The notes: generated by a model not told the origin, from the letters alone. 64,000 nt of DNA from Labilibaculum sp. DW002 (GCF_029029525.1 NZ_JAKJSC010000001.1:992001-1056000), one strand, 5' to 3'; shown: positions 27,926 to 37,622, counted from the first letter of the stretch. Made by a program: numbers and translations.

Positions 27926-28570
27926 ATGTTGGAATATAATTTCTTAGGCATCCAATTACTGGAATGGATTGGTTATGCCGCATCTGTTTTGGTATTGGTA
28001 TCCTTAACAATGACTTCTATTGTTAAACTTCGCTGGTACAATCTGGCTGGTGCAATACTTTTTTCTACTTATGGTTTTTTAATTGGTTCTCTTCCTGTAG
28101 GGATTATGAACTTCCTTATTGTATGCGCAAACTTGTACAATCTTCGAAAAATGTATAAGCGTGTAGAAGATTTTAAAATCATTGAGATTAAAGAGAACGA
28201 TGAGCTTTTAATGCACTTTCTAGATTTTTACAAAAAAGACATCAATGGTTTTTTTCCTGATTTTACAATGCAGAAAGGTCAACTTGGTATGTTCGTATTA
28301 AGAGATATGGCAGTAGCTGGGATTTTTATTGGGACGCTGCAAAAACAGGAATTACGTATCGAGTTAGATTATGCTCTACCTCAATATCGAGATTTTAAGG
28401 TTGGAAGTTACCTATACAAGCAATTAAGCAACATTTTGCATTTACATGATATTAACTCTGTTTATTGCGATACAGGCGCAAATCTTAAGTACATGGAGAA
28501 AATGGGATTTGAATCTAACTTGCAAGATGGAAAGTCTATAATGCGAAAATCATTAAAAAAGCCCTCTTAA
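27926..28570 (+). CDS. YgjV-like membrane protein fused to GNAT-like domain
   Basis: A 214-aa protein starting at ATG 27926 (MLEYNFLGIQ), rather than the TTG at 27920. Residues 8-80 contain three hydrophobic helices (IGYAASVLVLVSLTM, WYNLAGAILFSTYGF, PVGIMNFLIVCANLYN), like the YgjV/inner-membrane family. From about residue 85 a soluble domain has a GNAT-like pattern: strand GMFVLRDMAVAGIFIG, VGSYLYKQLSNIL in place of the acetyl-CoA loop, and VYCDTGANLKYMEKMGF near the end. The acceptor is unknown. The stop codon lies inside the terminator at 28555-28582. Confidence 0.75.
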   Translation: MLEYNFLGIQLLEWIGYAASVLVLVSLTMTSIVKLRWYNLAGAILFSTYGFLIGSLPVGIMNFLIVCANLYNLRKMYKRVEDFKIIEIKENDELLMHFLDFYKKDINGFFPDFTMQKGQLGMFVLRDMAVAGIFIGTLQKQELRIELDYALPQYRDFKVGSYLYKQLSNILHLHDINSVYCDTGANLKYMEKMGFESNLQDGKSIMRKSLKKPS

Positions 28571-28582
28571 AGGGCTTTTTTT
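28555..28582. terminator. Bidirectional terminator overlapping two gene ends
   Basis: AAAAAAGCCCT-CTTAA-AGGGCTTTTTTT. The stop codon of the plus-strand gene is in the loop region and the stop of the minus-strand RHH gene begins at 28581. Confidence 0.85.
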
Positions 28583-28766
28583 ATTTATCTAATTTGTCGG
28601 CATCCGTTGCCCCACTATCTTTTTTTCGACCCGATTCATTCAAAGCCTTATTAAGAATCCATTCGATTTGTCCATTGGAACTCCGAAATTCATCAGCAGC
28701 CCACTTCTCCAATTTCTTGTAGATTTCTGGATCTAAACGCAAAACAAAGGATTTTTTTTTCGCCAT
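28581..28766 (-). CDS. Small Arc-like ribbon-helix-helix protein
   Basis: A 61-aa protein. SFVLRLDPEIYKKLEKWAADEF and SSNGQIEWILNKAL form the strand-helix-helix of Arc/MetJ-type DNA-binding proteins. The tail is charged and Lys-rich. It begins 9 bp after the SPFH gene on the same strand. This small protein next to an SPFH protein is a recurrent pair in the phylum, as far as I know. Its DNA target is unknown; autoregulation of the pair would be typical. Confidence 0.85.
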   Translation of the reverse strand: MAKKKSFVLRLDPEIYKKLEKWAADEFRSSNGQIEWILNKALNESGRKKDSGATDADKLDK

Positions 28767-28775
28767 ATTAAATAA

Positions 28776-29630
28776 TTATTGATACAAACTACCTGTATTT
28801 AAAACAGGTGTAGCATCTTTATCTGAGCAAAGAACAACCATTAAACTGCTCACCATTGTAGCTTTCTTCTCCTCATCAAGTTCAATTACATCTTTTTCTT
28901 TCAATTGCTCAAGAGCCATTTCAACCATACTTACTGCACCTTCTACAATTTTGAATCGAGCCGCTACGACAGCAGTTGCTTGCTGACGACGCAACATTGC
29001 TCCAGCAATTTCAGCTGCATATGCTAAGTAATTAATTCTAGCCTCCATCACTTCGATACCAGCAATTGCCAATCTCTCAGACAGCTCTCTCTCCAATAGT
29101 TCGCTTACTTCATTTCCTCCTGATCGTAGTGTAATTTCTGCCATTTCATCTTCGAAATTATCATATGGATACGATCCAGCCATACCTCGAATTGCTGCCT
29201 CTGATTGGATTGCTACAAAATTCGCATAATCATTAACATCAAAAGTTGCCTTATAGGTATCTTTAACTCTCCAAACCAGAACAACACCAATCATTATTGG
29301 ATTACCTATCTTATCATTCACCTTTATCGGATCACTATCAAGATTGCGTGCTCGCAAAGATACTTTTCTCTTCGAAAAAAATGGATTAACCCAGAAAAAA
29401 CCATTGCCTAAAATAGTTCCTTTATAGGCTCCAAACAGTACCAAAACCGAAGTTTCGTTTGGATTTACGATCGTAAAACCAGGAATGCATCCTATTACCA
29501 AAGGAATTAGAATAACAAAAAACGGATTCTTTATTAGTACCAATCCGAAAATACCAATTACCAGCATAGTAAGAACAAGGAAAACCATTAAAAATCCGGA
29601 TTTTGCAGAATAACTCTTTTCTTCTTTCAT
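28776..29630 (-). CDS. SPFH-domain membrane protein
   Basis: A 284-aa stomatin/prohibitin/flotillin-type protein. Two hydrophobic helices lie near the N-terminus (about 12-32 and 33-52), followed by the SPFH domain: VNPNETSVLVLFGAYKGTI, GFFWVNPFFSKRKVSLR, VVLVWRVKDTYKATFDV, LERELSERLAIAGIEVMEARINYLA (in part) and the coiled AGAMLRRQQATAVVAAR. Such proteins form membrane-bound oligomers that organise microdomains or protease complexes. It is transcribed together with the downstream RHH gene. Confidence 0.9.
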   Translation of the reverse strand: MKEEKSYSAKSGFLMVFLVLTMLVIGIFGLVLIKNPFFVILIPLVIGCIPGFTIVNPNETSVLVLFGAYKGTILGNGFFWVNPFFSKRKVSLRARNLDSDPIKVNDKIGNPIMIGVVLVWRVKDTYKATFDVNDYANFVAIQSEAAIRGMAGSYPYDNFEDEMAEITLRSGGNEVSELLERELSERLAIAGIEVMEARINYLAYAAEIAGAMLRRQQATAVVAARFKIVEGAVSMVEMALEQLKEKDVIELDEEKKATMVSSLMVVLCSDKDATPVLNTGSLYQ

Positions 29631-29703
29631 AATTATTTAGTTTGATATCATTTTGATATCAATATACAACTATTTTTTAAATTAGAAAAAAGAAGCAAAA
29701 AAA

Positions 29704-29730
29704 AAGGCTGAAGTAAATTACTTCAGCCTT
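29704..29730 (-). terminator. Terminator after the 79-aa gene
   Basis: A perfect 13-bp inverted repeat (AAGGCTGAAGTAA and its complement, 1-nt centre) is followed on the minus strand by a run of about ten T. It lies just downstream of the gene ending at 29735 and upstream of the SPFH gene. Confidence 0.8.
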
Positions 29731-29734
29731 CTTA

Positions 29735-29974
29735 TTAGTTTAATGTGATTTCTGCAAGATCTGGAATTTTCAGATTTACATTTTTAGTGGATTGACGAAA
29801 TCCCAAAATACGATGGACAAGGTTTGACTTTGCATCAACCCTATGCTTATCTAAATAATCAATCAAATCATTAGATTCAAAAACATCAGAATCACCTATT
29901 CGATCCATTAGATTAAAGATTTCTTGTCCAGCATTTTTACAGTCTAATTTAAAAAGAGTATAAACATTATCCAT
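29735..29974 (-). CDS. Small protein of unknown function
   Basis: A 79-aa protein starting at ATG 29974 (MDNVYTLFKLDCKN); a TTG two codons upstream is also open. I do not recognise it. It is soluble and mixed charged, with no signal peptide or membrane segment. It is bracketed by terminator hairpins at 29704-29730 and 30041-30068, so it appears to be a separate transcription unit between the sigma factor and SPFH genes. Confidence 0.6.
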   Translation of the reverse strand: MDNVYTLFKLDCKNAGQEIFNLMDRIGDSDVFESNDLIDYLDKHRVDAKSNLVHRILGFRQSTKNVNLKIPDLAEITLN

Positions 29975-30040
29975 AGGCAAATAAAATTTTCATTTCCCTT
30001 ATAACGCGCTACAAACTTTTTTATTATCCAAAAACAAAAA

Positions 30041-30068
30041 AGACTGAAAAACTTAAGCTTTTCAGTCT
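30041..30068 (-). terminator. Terminator after the ECF sigma gene
   Basis: AGACTGAAAA / TTTTCAGTCT stem followed on the minus strand by a T-rich tail (TTTTTTG). It lies 19 bp after the stop of the sigma gene. Confidence 0.8.
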
Positions 30069-30086
30069 AATTATATCATATCCTTT

Positions 30087-30683
30087 TTATTGGAAGGTCA
30101 AACTCATCTTTCGATCCTCAATTGTCTTCCTCATATTAATTAAAGCATACCTCATTCGGCCAAGGGCAGTATTAATACTCACATCTGTTTGGTCTGCAAT
30201 TTCTTTAAAACTCAAACCTTTATAGTGTCGAAGAATAACAACTTCTTTCTGATCATCTGGTAATTCATCTACCAAACTACGAATGTCTGAATGAATCTGA
30301 TCTCGAATCAGTTCATCCTCGTAATTCCCTTCACAATATTTTGAAGAGTTAAAAATATCCAATTCATAATCGTCTTTCGAAAAAGTATTATTTTGCTTTT
30401 CTTTTCGAAAATGATCGATAATTAAATTGTGACCAATTCTCAGCACCCAAGCTAAAAATTTACCATTGTCTTGATATTTGCCCATACGGAGCGATCGGAT
30501 TACCTTTATAAAGGTATCCTGAAATAAGTCCTCGGAAAGCTGATGATTTTTTACGATTAGATAAATATACGTATATACTCTATCCCGGTGACGGGTTATT
30601 AGCACATCAATACTATCATGATTACCATCAATGAATTGCTTAACGAGATCATAATCGGTAGGATTATTTTTTCTCAATTTCAC
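30087..30683 (-). CDS. ECF-type sigma-70 factor, GTG start
   Basis: A 198-aa extracytoplasmic-function sigma factor. Region 2 is seen in VYTYIYLIVKNHQLSEDLFQ, DTFIKVIRSL and FLAWVLRIGHNLIIDHFRK. Region 4 is the C-terminal helix-turn-helix LPDDQKEVVILRHY, GLSFKEIADQTDVSINTAL and GRMRYALINMRK. The start appears to be GTG at 30683, since an in-frame stop lies just upstream and no ATG fits. No anti-sigma gene is adjacent. The regulon is unknown; it is divergent from uvrA. Confidence 0.9.
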   Translation of the reverse strand: MKLRKNNPTDYDLVKQFIDGNHDSIDVLITRHRDRVYTYIYLIVKNHQLSEDLFQDTFIKVIRSLRMGKYQDNGKFLAWVLRIGHNLIIDHFRKEKQNNTFSKDDYELDIFNSSKYCEGNYEDELIRDQIHSDIRSLVDELPDDQKEVVILRHYKGLSFKEIADQTDVSINTALGRMRYALINMRKTIEDRKMSLTFQ

Positions 30684-30794
30684 AGCTATTTTAAATTAAA
30701 CAGTGTAAAAATTACTCGATAAGCAGATCTCCTTTTTTAATTGATGGTGAATAAATATGTCTTACAATATGCAATAAACTAATTTTTAATGAGA

Positions 30795-30825
30795 TTTGAA
30801 AATGTTTAGAAGTTAAATAACTTTG
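30795..30825 (+). promoter_or_regulatory. Consensus Bacteroidota promoter of uvrA
   Basis: TTTG (30795-30798), a 19-bp spacer, then TAACTTTG (30818-30825) match the TTTG / TAnnTTTG consensus exactly. The predicted leader to the ATG at 30881 is about 50 nt. Confidence 0.65.
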
Positions 30826-30880
30826 TAGATTCGTTTTTAGCAATGATACAGGAGACCGAATTTGCACTCGGGTGGAGAAT

Positions 30881-33670
30881 ATGACAGAAAAAAATTCAGA
30901 AAAATACATCTATATAAAAGGAGCTAAGGTCCATAATTTAAAAAATATTGACTTAAAAATTCCTCGCAATAAGTTTATTGTAGTTACAGGACTTTCCGGT
31001 TCTGGAAAATCATCTTTAGCATTTGATACGCTTTATGCAGAAGGTCAGCGTCGTTATGTTGAAAGTTTATCAGCTTATGCACGTCAATTCCTTGGTCGAA
31101 TAAATAAACCAGAAGTAGACTATATAAAAGGGATACCACCTGCTATTGCCATTGAACAAAAGGTAAACACCCGCAACCCTCGTTCAACCGTAGGTACTTC
31201 TACAGAAATATATGATTATCTGAAACTTCTGTTCGCAAGAGTTGGAAAAACCTACTCTCCTATTTCGAATAAGTTAGTTAAAAGACATTCGATTACTGAT
31301 GTTGTAAATTACATTCTAAAACAGAAAGAAGATGTACCTGTTATGATTCTTGCAGAAATGCACAATGGTGACAGAAGTAAAAAAGAGCAGCTAGAGGTTC
31401 TCTCTCAACAAGGTTTTTCGAGAATTGAAATTGATGGTAAAGCACATAAAATATTTGAGGCAATTGAAAATCCGGATCTTCTTAAAATAGATGAACCAAT
31501 TCATATTGTCATAGATCGAATTCGAGTTTCCTCTGATGAAGATACACAAAACAGAATTGCAGACTCCTTACAAACTGCTTTTTATGAAGGTAAAGGTGAA
31601 TGCCTATTGTCAATTGACTCAAGCACCAATTACAAATCCTTTTCAAATCGTTTTGAAGCAGATGACTTGACATTCGAAGACCCTAATACACACACATTCA
31701 GTTTTAATAATCCAGTTGGTGCTTGTCCTAAATGTGAAGGTTTTGGAAAAGTTATTGGAATTGATGAAGATCTTGTGATTCCAAACAAAACCTTAAGTGT
31801 GTACGAAGATGCTGTTGTGTGCTGGAAAGGTGAGAAAATGAAAAAGTGGAAAGAAGTTCTGATCTTTGCTGCTGACAAATTCGATTTCCCTATTCACAAA
31901 CCTTTCTTCGAGCTTAGCGAAAAACAAAAACAATTACTTTGGACTGGGAATAAACATTTTAAAGGTCTGAACGCGTTCTTCGCCTATGTGGAATCGAAAC
32001 AATACAAAATCCAATATAGAGTGATGCTTTCACGATATCGTGGTAAAACAACTTGTCCCGATTGTAGAGGAACACGATTAAAAAAAGAAGCAGGATACAT
32101 TAAAATTGAAGGCATGAGTATTCAGGATTTAGTTCTGATGCCATTAAACCAACTAAAGGAATTCTTTCAAAACTTAACGCTTAACCAAACAAATGAAAAA
32201 ATTGCTAGCCGCCTATTAATTGACATTAATAATCGCATCAATTTTTTATCTGATGTTGGACTTGGATATCTTACCTTAAACCGGTTATCCAGTAGCCTTT
32301 CGGGTGGAGAATCACAACGAATTAACCTGGCAACCTCATTAGGCAGTAGCCTTGTTGGATCACTATATATATTAGATGAACCCAGCATTGGACTACATTC
32401 CAGAGATACGGAACTTCTTATTAAGGTACTAAGGCAATTGCGCGACTTGGGAAACACGGTTATTGTTGTTGAACATGATGAAGACATTATTCTAGCAGCT
32501 GATGAACTAATTGATATAGGACCATATGCTGGCAGACTTGGAGGCGAGGTTGTTTTTCAAGGAAACTTAAAGGAGCTTAAGAGTTCGACCGATAGCTTAA
32601 CTGCTAAATACATTTCAAAAACAATGGCTATTCCTGTTCCTGAAACCCGCAAAAAATGGAATAACTATATTGAAATTCTTGGTGCAAGAGAGAATAACTT
32701 AAAGTCTTTAGACATCAAGTTTCCTTTAAACACAATGACTTTGGTAACTGGTGTTAGTGGATCTGGAAAATCATCATTAATTAAAACGATCCTCTACCCT
32801 GCTCTTAAAAAACATTATGGCGGCTATTCAGACAAAAGTGGACATTTTGATGCATTAAAAGGGGATCTACATATGATCAGCAATGTTGAGTTTGTTGATC
32901 AAAACCCAATCGGTAAATCATCTCGATCGAATCCCGTAACCTATCTTAAAGCATACGATGAGATTCGAAAGTTATATGCAGAACAACAAGCCTCAAAATA
33001 CAGTGGTTTTAAATCTGCTCATTTCTCATTTAATATTGATGGTGGCCGATGTGACGAATGTCAAGGAGAAGGAATTATAAAGGTAGAAATGCAATTTATG
33101 GCTGATGTTTATTTACAATGTGAAAGTTGTAAAGGGCGCCGATTCAAAGATGATATTCTTGATGTCAGATATCGTGAAAAGAACATACACGATATTTTGG
33201 AGATGACTGTAAACGAAGCGACTGAATTCTTCATGGCATCGGATGGAAGAACAGAGAAAAAAATTGCACAACGATTAAAACCCTTAGTGGATGTCGGTCT
33301 AGGTTATGTAAAGCTTGGTCAAGCATCAAGCACGTTAAGTGGTGGTGAAAGCCAAAGAGTAAAACTAGCTTCATTCTTGGCAAAAGAGAAAGCTGAGCCT
33401 TGCCTTTTCATATTCGATGAACCAACCACAGGTCTTCATTTCCATGACATTAATAAGTTAATGGATGCTTTCAATGCTCTTATTGCAAGAGGTCATAGTT
33501 TGATCGTTATTGAACACAATATGGAAGTTATAAAGTGTGCCGATTGGATTATTGACTTGGGGCCTGATGGCGGAAATAAAGGTGGACAAGTTGTTTTTGA
33601 AGGAATACCTGAAGATGCCGTAAAATGTTCCAAATCTTATACTGGACAATACTTACAAGATAAATTATAA
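30881..33670 (+). CDS. uvrA: Excinuclease ABC subunit A
   Basis: DNA-damage recognition ATPase of nucleotide excision repair; 929 aa. ATG at 30881 ([10 protein letters not shown]) is preferred over GTG at 30872. Walker A motifs are [13 protein letters not shown] and [16 protein letters not shown] signatures are [12 protein letters not shown] and [12 protein letters not shown]. Walker B motifs are [14 protein letters not shown] and [14 protein letters not shown]. Zinc-binding cysteines are in CPKCEGFG with CPDCRGTR, and in CDECQGEG with CESCKGRR. Bacteroidota often carry two UvrA paralogues, and I cannot tell which this is. Confidence 0.95.
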   Translation: MTEKNSEKYIYIKGAKVHNLKNIDLKIPRNKFIVVTGLSGSGKSSLAFDTLYAEGQRRYVESLSAYARQFLGRINKPEVDYIKGIPPAIAIEQKVNTRNPRSTVGTSTEIYDYLKLLFARVGKTYSPISNKLVKRHSITDVVNYILKQKEDVPVMILAEMHNGDRSKKEQLEVLSQQGFSRIEIDGKAHKIFEAIENPDLLKIDEPIHIVIDRIRVSSDEDTQNRIADSLQTAFYEGKGECLLSIDSSTNYKSFSNRFEADDLTFEDPNTHTFSFNNPVGACPKCEGFGKVIGIDEDLVIPNKTLSVYEDAVVCWKGEKMKKWKEVLIFAADKFDFPIHKPFFELSEKQKQLLWTGNKHFKGLNAFFAYVESKQYKIQYRVMLSRYRGKTTCPDCRGTRLKKEAGYIKIEGMSIQDLVLMPLNQLKEFFQNLTLNQTNEKIASRLLIDINNRINFLSDVGLGYLTLNRLSSSLSGGESQRINLATSLGSSLVGSLYILDEPSIGLHSRDTELLIKVLRQLRDLGNTVIVVEHDEDIILAADELIDIGPYAGRLGGEVVFQGNLKELKSSTDSLTAKYISKTMAIPVPETRKKWNNYIEILGARENNLKSLDIKFPLNTMTLVTGVSGSGKSSLIKTILYPALKKHYGGYSDKSGHFDALKGDLHMISNVEFVDQNPIGKSSRSNPVTYLKAYDEIRKLYAEQQASKYSGFKSAHFSFNIDGGRCDECQGEGIIKVEMQFMADVYLQCESCKGRRFKDDILDVRYREKNIHDILEMTVNEATEFFMASDGRTEKKIAQRLKPLVDVGLGYVKLGQASSTLSGGESQRVKLASFLAKEKAEPCLFIFDEPTTGLHFHDINKLMDAFNALIARGHSLIVIEHNMEVIKCADWIIDLGPDGGNKGGQVVFEGIPEDAVKCSKSYTGQYLQDKL

Positions 33671-33704
33671 AAAAAAAAGGTTCCTAATAGGAACCTTTTT
33701 TTTT
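33671..33704. terminator. Bidirectional terminator after uvrA
   Basis: GGTTCC-TAATA-GGAACC flanked by long A and T runs. It serves uvrA and the convergent gene ending at 33703. Confidence 0.9.
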
Positions 33705-34134
33705 ATAATTCAATACCAAATAGAATAGAAATGCATCCATTTTCTAAGTTCTTTTCAGGATCTTCATCTTTTACAAAACGAATAGAAATAACAAGTGTTT
33801 TGGATGTTTCTAAAGTGAAATCATAAAAATCAACATACGCACTTTCTTGATTATCGAAAAGTAAATTATTGTCTGTATCCTTTACTTGAAAATGAATGGT
33901 AGGCAAGTTTTCTTCCTTCCCCACAACAATTCGATACTTTTGACCAACAAAAAAGGCTTTGTGTATTTCAACCTCTTCCTCTTCATTCAAAAAAGCACCA
34001 TTGTAATTTCCATCATGAGCATAATTTTGCAATTTCGGTTTGCAAATTTCCTTTGCAAAATCCCGACATTGAGTATATCCAATATTTACATTGAAAAATA
34101 ATAAAAGTAGAACTGTAATAATTGTATACTTCAT
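33703..34134 (-). CDS. Small exported protein of unknown function
   Basis: A 143-aa protein with a signal peptide (MKYTIITVLLLLFFNVNIGYTQ). The mature part starts with CRDFAKEICKPKL, and it has a third Cys near the C-terminus (NGCISILFG). The pattern of FFVGQKYRIVVG, FQVKDTDNNLLFDN, YDFTLETSKTLVISIRF suggests a small beta-sandwich. I do not recognise the family. It begins 38 bp after the stop of the lipoprotein gene on the same strand, so they are likely an operon. Confidence 0.7.
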   Translation of the reverse strand: MKYTIITVLLLLFFNVNIGYTQCRDFAKEICKPKLQNYAHDGNYNGAFLNEEEEVEIHKAFFVGQKYRIVVGKEENLPTIHFQVKDTDNNLLFDNQESAYVDFYDFTLETSKTLVISIRFVKDEDPEKNLENGCISILFGIEL

Positions 34135-34172
34135 AAAATAATACTTACAATTTACGTTTTAATGACTTTATA

Positions 34173-35030
34173 TTATTGAACTAAATATTCTCTCATTTCA
34201 CCAACTTTAGCAACTAACTGAACAAAAACCAGAGAATCAACAGATTCTCTAAAGTCATTAGTCTCTTCAGAATTAGTATTCTTTACGCATCTATCAAAAA
34301 GTTTTTCCAACTGCAATACATCCATATAAATAGGTTTTATTGTTGGATCAGACTGATTATCTCTTAATACAGTTTTGATACTTTCAAGAGACAATTTTTG
34401 ATCTAATATTTGTTTGATTAAAAGCTGGTGAGATTCTTCGTCTAAAGAAACACTTTGAGTAGCCAGATAAATACTTTCAACCCAACCTCCAATTAGCATT
34501 AAAGCTGCCAAGGAGTATCGATCTTGCTCTCGCAATTGATCACTTGATTCCATATAAATTTCAGAAATGATATCGACAATCAAATCTTTATTGGTTACGT
34601 TATTTTCTAAGGTATTAATCTTCTCCTGATCAACCGTTCTAAGAACACCTAAGGACTCTGCCAAGTTACGCGCAACATTTATATATTCTATCGATATTTG
34701 ATATTGCTCGTTTAGGCTAGCATAACTAAGATCGGCACAATACACTCCCAATGCAATGGCTCTTGACGGACTTGTTGAGTAACCAGGCAAGTTTTCTGTG
34801 CTATTCAATAAATTTTCCTGAAAATGAACTCCTGATTTTTTTATCAAAATGGAAATTTCAATTGGGCTTGGTAAAACGAAAAAAATTCGTTTCATTTTTT
34901 CTGTATTCTCTTCCATTAACTGGTGTTCCAGCATCTGTTCTTCGGTAATTTTATCCTTATTTTTTGATGAGAATAAATTACACGAAGAAAACAGCAACAA
35001 AATACAAATACACGAAATAATAATTCTCAT
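34173..35030 (-). CDS. Lipoprotein of unknown function, helical
   Basis: A 285-aa protein starting at ATG 35030 (MRIIISCICILLLFSSC), which gives a good lipobox with Cys-17; the longer open frame adds a spurious N-terminus. The rest is largely alpha-helical and acidic: ITEEQMLEHQLMEENTEKM, FFVLPSPIEISILIKKSG, GVYCADLSYASLNEQYQ, ALMLIGGWVESIYLAT. The family looks conserved in Bacteroidota, but I know no function. It is probably co-transcribed with the exported protein that follows. Confidence 0.75.
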   Translation of the reverse strand: MRIIISCICILLLFSSCNLFSSKNKDKITEEQMLEHQLMEENTEKMKRIFFVLPSPIEISILIKKSGVHFQENLLNSTENLPGYSTSPSRAIALGVYCADLSYASLNEQYQISIEYINVARNLAESLGVLRTVDQEKINTLENNVTNKDLIVDIISEIYMESSDQLREQDRYSLAALMLIGGWVESIYLATQSVSLDEESHQLLIKQILDQKLSLESIKTVLRDNQSDPTIKPIYMDVLQLEKLFDRCVKNTNSEETNDFRESVDSLVFVQLVAKVGEMREYLVQ

Positions 35031-35220
35031 AGTATAGGTGCTATAGATTAACATATTCCTTCTATCAAACTTAATTTACAATTTTTCAGGAATAATATAT
35101 CATATTTTTAAACAATATTTAAATTTTAGCTTGCGAATAAACGTAAAGCATTGATAATCTAACAAAATTAACATCTTCTTTAATTCTGACAATCAATTTT
35201 TTAAATACTTGATTTTAAAT

Positions 35221-35254
35221 TTGAGATGTAAACGAATAAAAAATAGTAATTTCG
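35221..35254 (+). promoter_or_regulatory. Possible promoter of the HEAT-like gene
   Basis: TTG at 35221 and TAATTTCG at 35247-35254 (23-bp spacer) resemble the Bacteroidota promoter with one mismatch. The box lies 23 bp before the ATG. Confidence 0.35.
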
Positions 35255-35277
35255 CATCAAATAAATTAAACTATTTC

Positions 35278-35799
35278 ATGAGCGAAATTAATAAAAAGGA
35301 TTTACACACAGCAATTATCTTAGGACTAGGCTCTAAGGACAATAAGGTAGTTCTCAATTCAATAAATCAATTACGACAAGAAGGAAAACCCGAAGATGTC
35401 AATCATTTATTTGATTTACTTTTAAGCACTCCTACTAGCGAAATTAAAGTGTCTATACTTAATTTTCTTGCAGATCTTAAAATTCAGGAAACAGATAAAA
35501 TAATTATCGAAGCAATTAAGAATGATAAGTATCTTTCGATACGTAAAAGTATTGTTGAGGTATGTTGGGAGGCAAGTATTGATTTCTCAAAACATCTATC
35601 AGTTTTTGTAGACTTGCTTATTGAAGCAGATTTTGAAATCGCTTTTGAAGCTTTTACCGTAATTGAGAATATTACTGAAAAAGTTCCTGAAATGATAAAA
35701 CCTGTTGAGATGACCAAATTAAAAAATGCTATTCCAGGCTCTTCAGCAGAGAAAAAAGGAATGATTCATGAAGCTATTCATATCATCGATCAGCTATAA
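35278..35799 (+). CDS. HEAT-repeat-like protein
   Basis: A 173-aa cytosolic protein starting at ATG 35278 (MSEINKKDLH); the longer frame upstream is rejected because it runs through the promoter-like box. Pairs of amphipathic helices repeat: NKVVLNSINQLRQEGKPEDV, HLFDLLLSTPTSEIKVSIL, DKIIIEAIKNDKYLSIRKSI, EIAFEAFTVIENITEKVPEM. This fits HEAT/ARM repeats, which act in protein binding. The partner is not evident. It is monocistronic, with a strong bidirectional terminator behind it. Confidence 0.75.
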   Translation: MSEINKKDLHTAIILGLGSKDNKVVLNSINQLRQEGKPEDVNHLFDLLLSTPTSEIKVSILNFLADLKIQETDKIIIEAIKNDKYLSIRKSIVEVCWEASIDFSKHLSVFVDLLIEADFEIAFEAFTVIENITEKVPEMIKPVEMTKLKNAIPGSSAEKKGMIHEAIHIIDQL

Positions 35800-35804
35800 A
35801 AAAT

Positions 35805-35837
35805 AAAAAAGCCGCTTTTCAGCGGCTTTTGTTTTTT
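35805..35837. terminator. Bidirectional terminator
   Basis: AAAAAAGCCGCT-TTTC-AGCGGCTTTTGTTTTTT between the convergent HEAT-like and DHOD-like genes. Confidence 0.9.
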
Positions 35838-36840
35838 ATATTAAAACTTCTTTTTGACTATTCGAAAAGTATTTCATAAACTGAGCTCTCTCGTACATAG
35901 CTGAATTTGGAATACTTCCATAATTCAAACTACCTCTAAATTCATCAATCGATTTGAATTCTTTTCTATTCATCCATTTGGATATATCCTCCAAGATATT
36001 TGTAATTTGATCGAAACCATTTTCATAAATGGTAGAACAAAGTTGAATCGTTTTAGCACCTGCAAGCAATTGCTTGATAGCCGCTTCACCATCGTGAATT
36101 CCAGTGGAAGCTGAAACATCAATACCACGAATTTTATCACTAACCATACCCACCCAACGCAAAGATTTACGAATATCCGCAGGCGAACTTAAAACCTCAG
36201 CTGAAGTCATCTCAAGCTTCTCAATATCAATATCTGGTTCGTAAAAACGGTTGAACAGTACCAAAGCATCTGCTCCACCAGCATTCAATCGATTTGCAAC
36301 AGAAAATAAATTGGTAAAATAGATCCCAATTTTCAAAGAAACAGGAATACTCACCTCTTTTTTAACTGCCTTAAATATATTGTAGTACAAATTCTCATAT
36401 TCTGTTGAACTCATATTTCTATCGTTAGGAACGATAAATACATTTAACTCGATAGCATCAGCACCAGCTTGTTCAATCTCTTTTGCAAAAGAGGTCCAAT
36501 CAGAAGAACTTACGCAATTAATACTTGCAATTACAGGTATCGAAACTGCCTCTTTAGCATCTTTAATTAAGCTTAAGTAATTCGATACAGAATTTCCTTT
36601 TATGTAGGTCTGAATGTAATCTTCTGCCTCAGGATAACTAACATTTGCAGGATCTTTACTGATCAAATGTTTTGCTTCATTACTAATTTGCTCTTCGAAA
36701 AGAGATTTCAGTACAACAGCGCCAGCACCTTTTTCTTCCAATATTTTTATTTTACGAACAGAGTTGGTTAAACCAGAACTGCTAACTACAATGGGATTTT
36801 TTAAATTCAATCCCATATAGGTGGTTTCAAGATTTATCAT
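35836..36840 (-). CDS. Dihydroorotate dehydrogenase-like flavoprotein
   Basis: A 334-aa FMN-binding TIM-barrel protein of the DHOD superfamily: LETTYMGLNLKNPIVVSSSG at the N-terminus, GAGAVVLKSLFEEQI, PVIASINCVSSSDW, GADAIELNVF, IPVSLKIGIYF and the phosphate-binding STGIHDGEAAIKQLLAGA. The LNVF segment replaces the usual N-[LCS] catalytic region, and the sequence is more like the DHOD-like proteins found beside NifJ/PreA genes than pyrD itself. The substrate is therefore open. It stands alone on the minus strand. Confidence 0.85.
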   Translation of the reverse strand: MINLETTYMGLNLKNPIVVSSSGLTNSVRKIKILEEKGAGAVVLKSLFEEQISNEAKHLISKDPANVSYPEAEDYIQTYIKGNSVSNYLSLIKDAKEAVSIPVIASINCVSSSDWTSFAKEIEQAGADAIELNVFIVPNDRNMSSTEYENLYYNIFKAVKKEVSIPVSLKIGIYFTNLFSVANRLNAGGADALVLFNRFYEPDIDIEKLEMTSAEVLSSPADIRKSLRWVGMVSDKIRGIDVSASTGIHDGEAAIKQLLAGAKTIQLCSTIYENGFDQITNILEDISKWMNRKEFKSIDEFRGSLNYGSIPNSAMYERAQFMKYFSNSQKEVLI

Positions 36841-36959
36841 GCTAGTATTCTTTATTTTTTTTTATAAATTTCAAACGTTAACGAACAAATATACTAATTT
36901 CAAAAGAGATATTAACATCCTTTTAAGTGACTTAATTCTCTAAAATAAATAAGCTTGTT

Positions 36960-37622
36960 TTATCTCGATCCAAAAATTGTGCTCCCAAGCCTGATCATCG
37001 TACTTCCCTCTTCAATAGCAATTTTATAATCACCCGACATTCCCATTGATATTTCCTTGAAGCTATCTTCATTCGAAAAGGATTCTGATTTTAAAGCTTC
37101 GAAAATTGTCTTCAAATTTGCAAATTCTCTTCTGATTTGATCCTCATCATTCGTGTAAGTTGCCATTCCCATAACACCAACAATTTTTATTGAATTCAAT
37201 GCTTTGTATTCATCTGATGCTAATAATTCTTTCGCTTTAACTAAATCTAAACCAAACTTAGAAGCTTCATCTGCTATATGAAATTGAAGTAAACAATTAA
37301 TTTCTCTATTGTTTTTAGCTGCTTGCTTGTTGATTTCTTTTAGTAGCTTCATGCTATCAACAGCATGTATAAGGTGAACAAACTCAGCAATGTATTTCAC
37401 CTTATTTGTCTGAAGGTGACCGATAAAATGCCATTCTATATCTTTTGGTAAATCAGCATGTTTTTGTGTTAGTTCTTGTGGCTTATTCTCCCCAAAAATT
37501 CGATATCCTCCCTCATACGCTTTTAGAATATCTTCCTGTGGTTTGGTTTTTGAGACCGCAACTAATTTTACATTAGATGGTATTTCTTCGATAATGGTAT
37601 TTATTTTCTGAGGTATGCTCAT
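36960..37622 (-). CDS. YggS/PROSC family PLP-binding protein
   Basis: A 220-aa pyridoxal-phosphate homeostasis protein. ATG at 37622 (MSIPQKINTIIEE) is the family-like start; the frame is open 33 bp further. The PLP lysine is in VKLVAVSKTKP. Other signatures are YRIFGENKPQEL, EWHFIGHLQTNKVKY, HAVDSMKLLKEI, FKEISMGMSGDYKIAIEEGSTMIR (in part) and RLGSTIFGSR at the C-terminus. It controls free PLP levels and amino-acid balance in other bacteria. It is the last gene before the two-component system genes on the same strand. Confidence 0.93.
   Translation of the reverse strand: MSIPQKINTIIEEIPSNVKLVAVSKTKPQEDILKAYEGGYRIFGENKPQELTQKHADLPKDIEWHFIGHLQTNKVKYIAEFVHLIHAVDSMKLLKEINKQAAKNNREINCLLQFHIADEASKFGLDLVKAKELLASDEYKALNSIKIVGVMGMATYTNDEDQIRREFANLKTIFEALKSESFSNEDSFKEISMGMSGDYKIAIEEGSTMIRLGSTIFGSR

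Noticed and set aside
35209-35277. N-terminal extension of the HEAT-like gene
   Set aside because: The extension begins at a non-ATG codon and runs through the promoter-like TAATTTCG box; ATG 35278 gives the better start.
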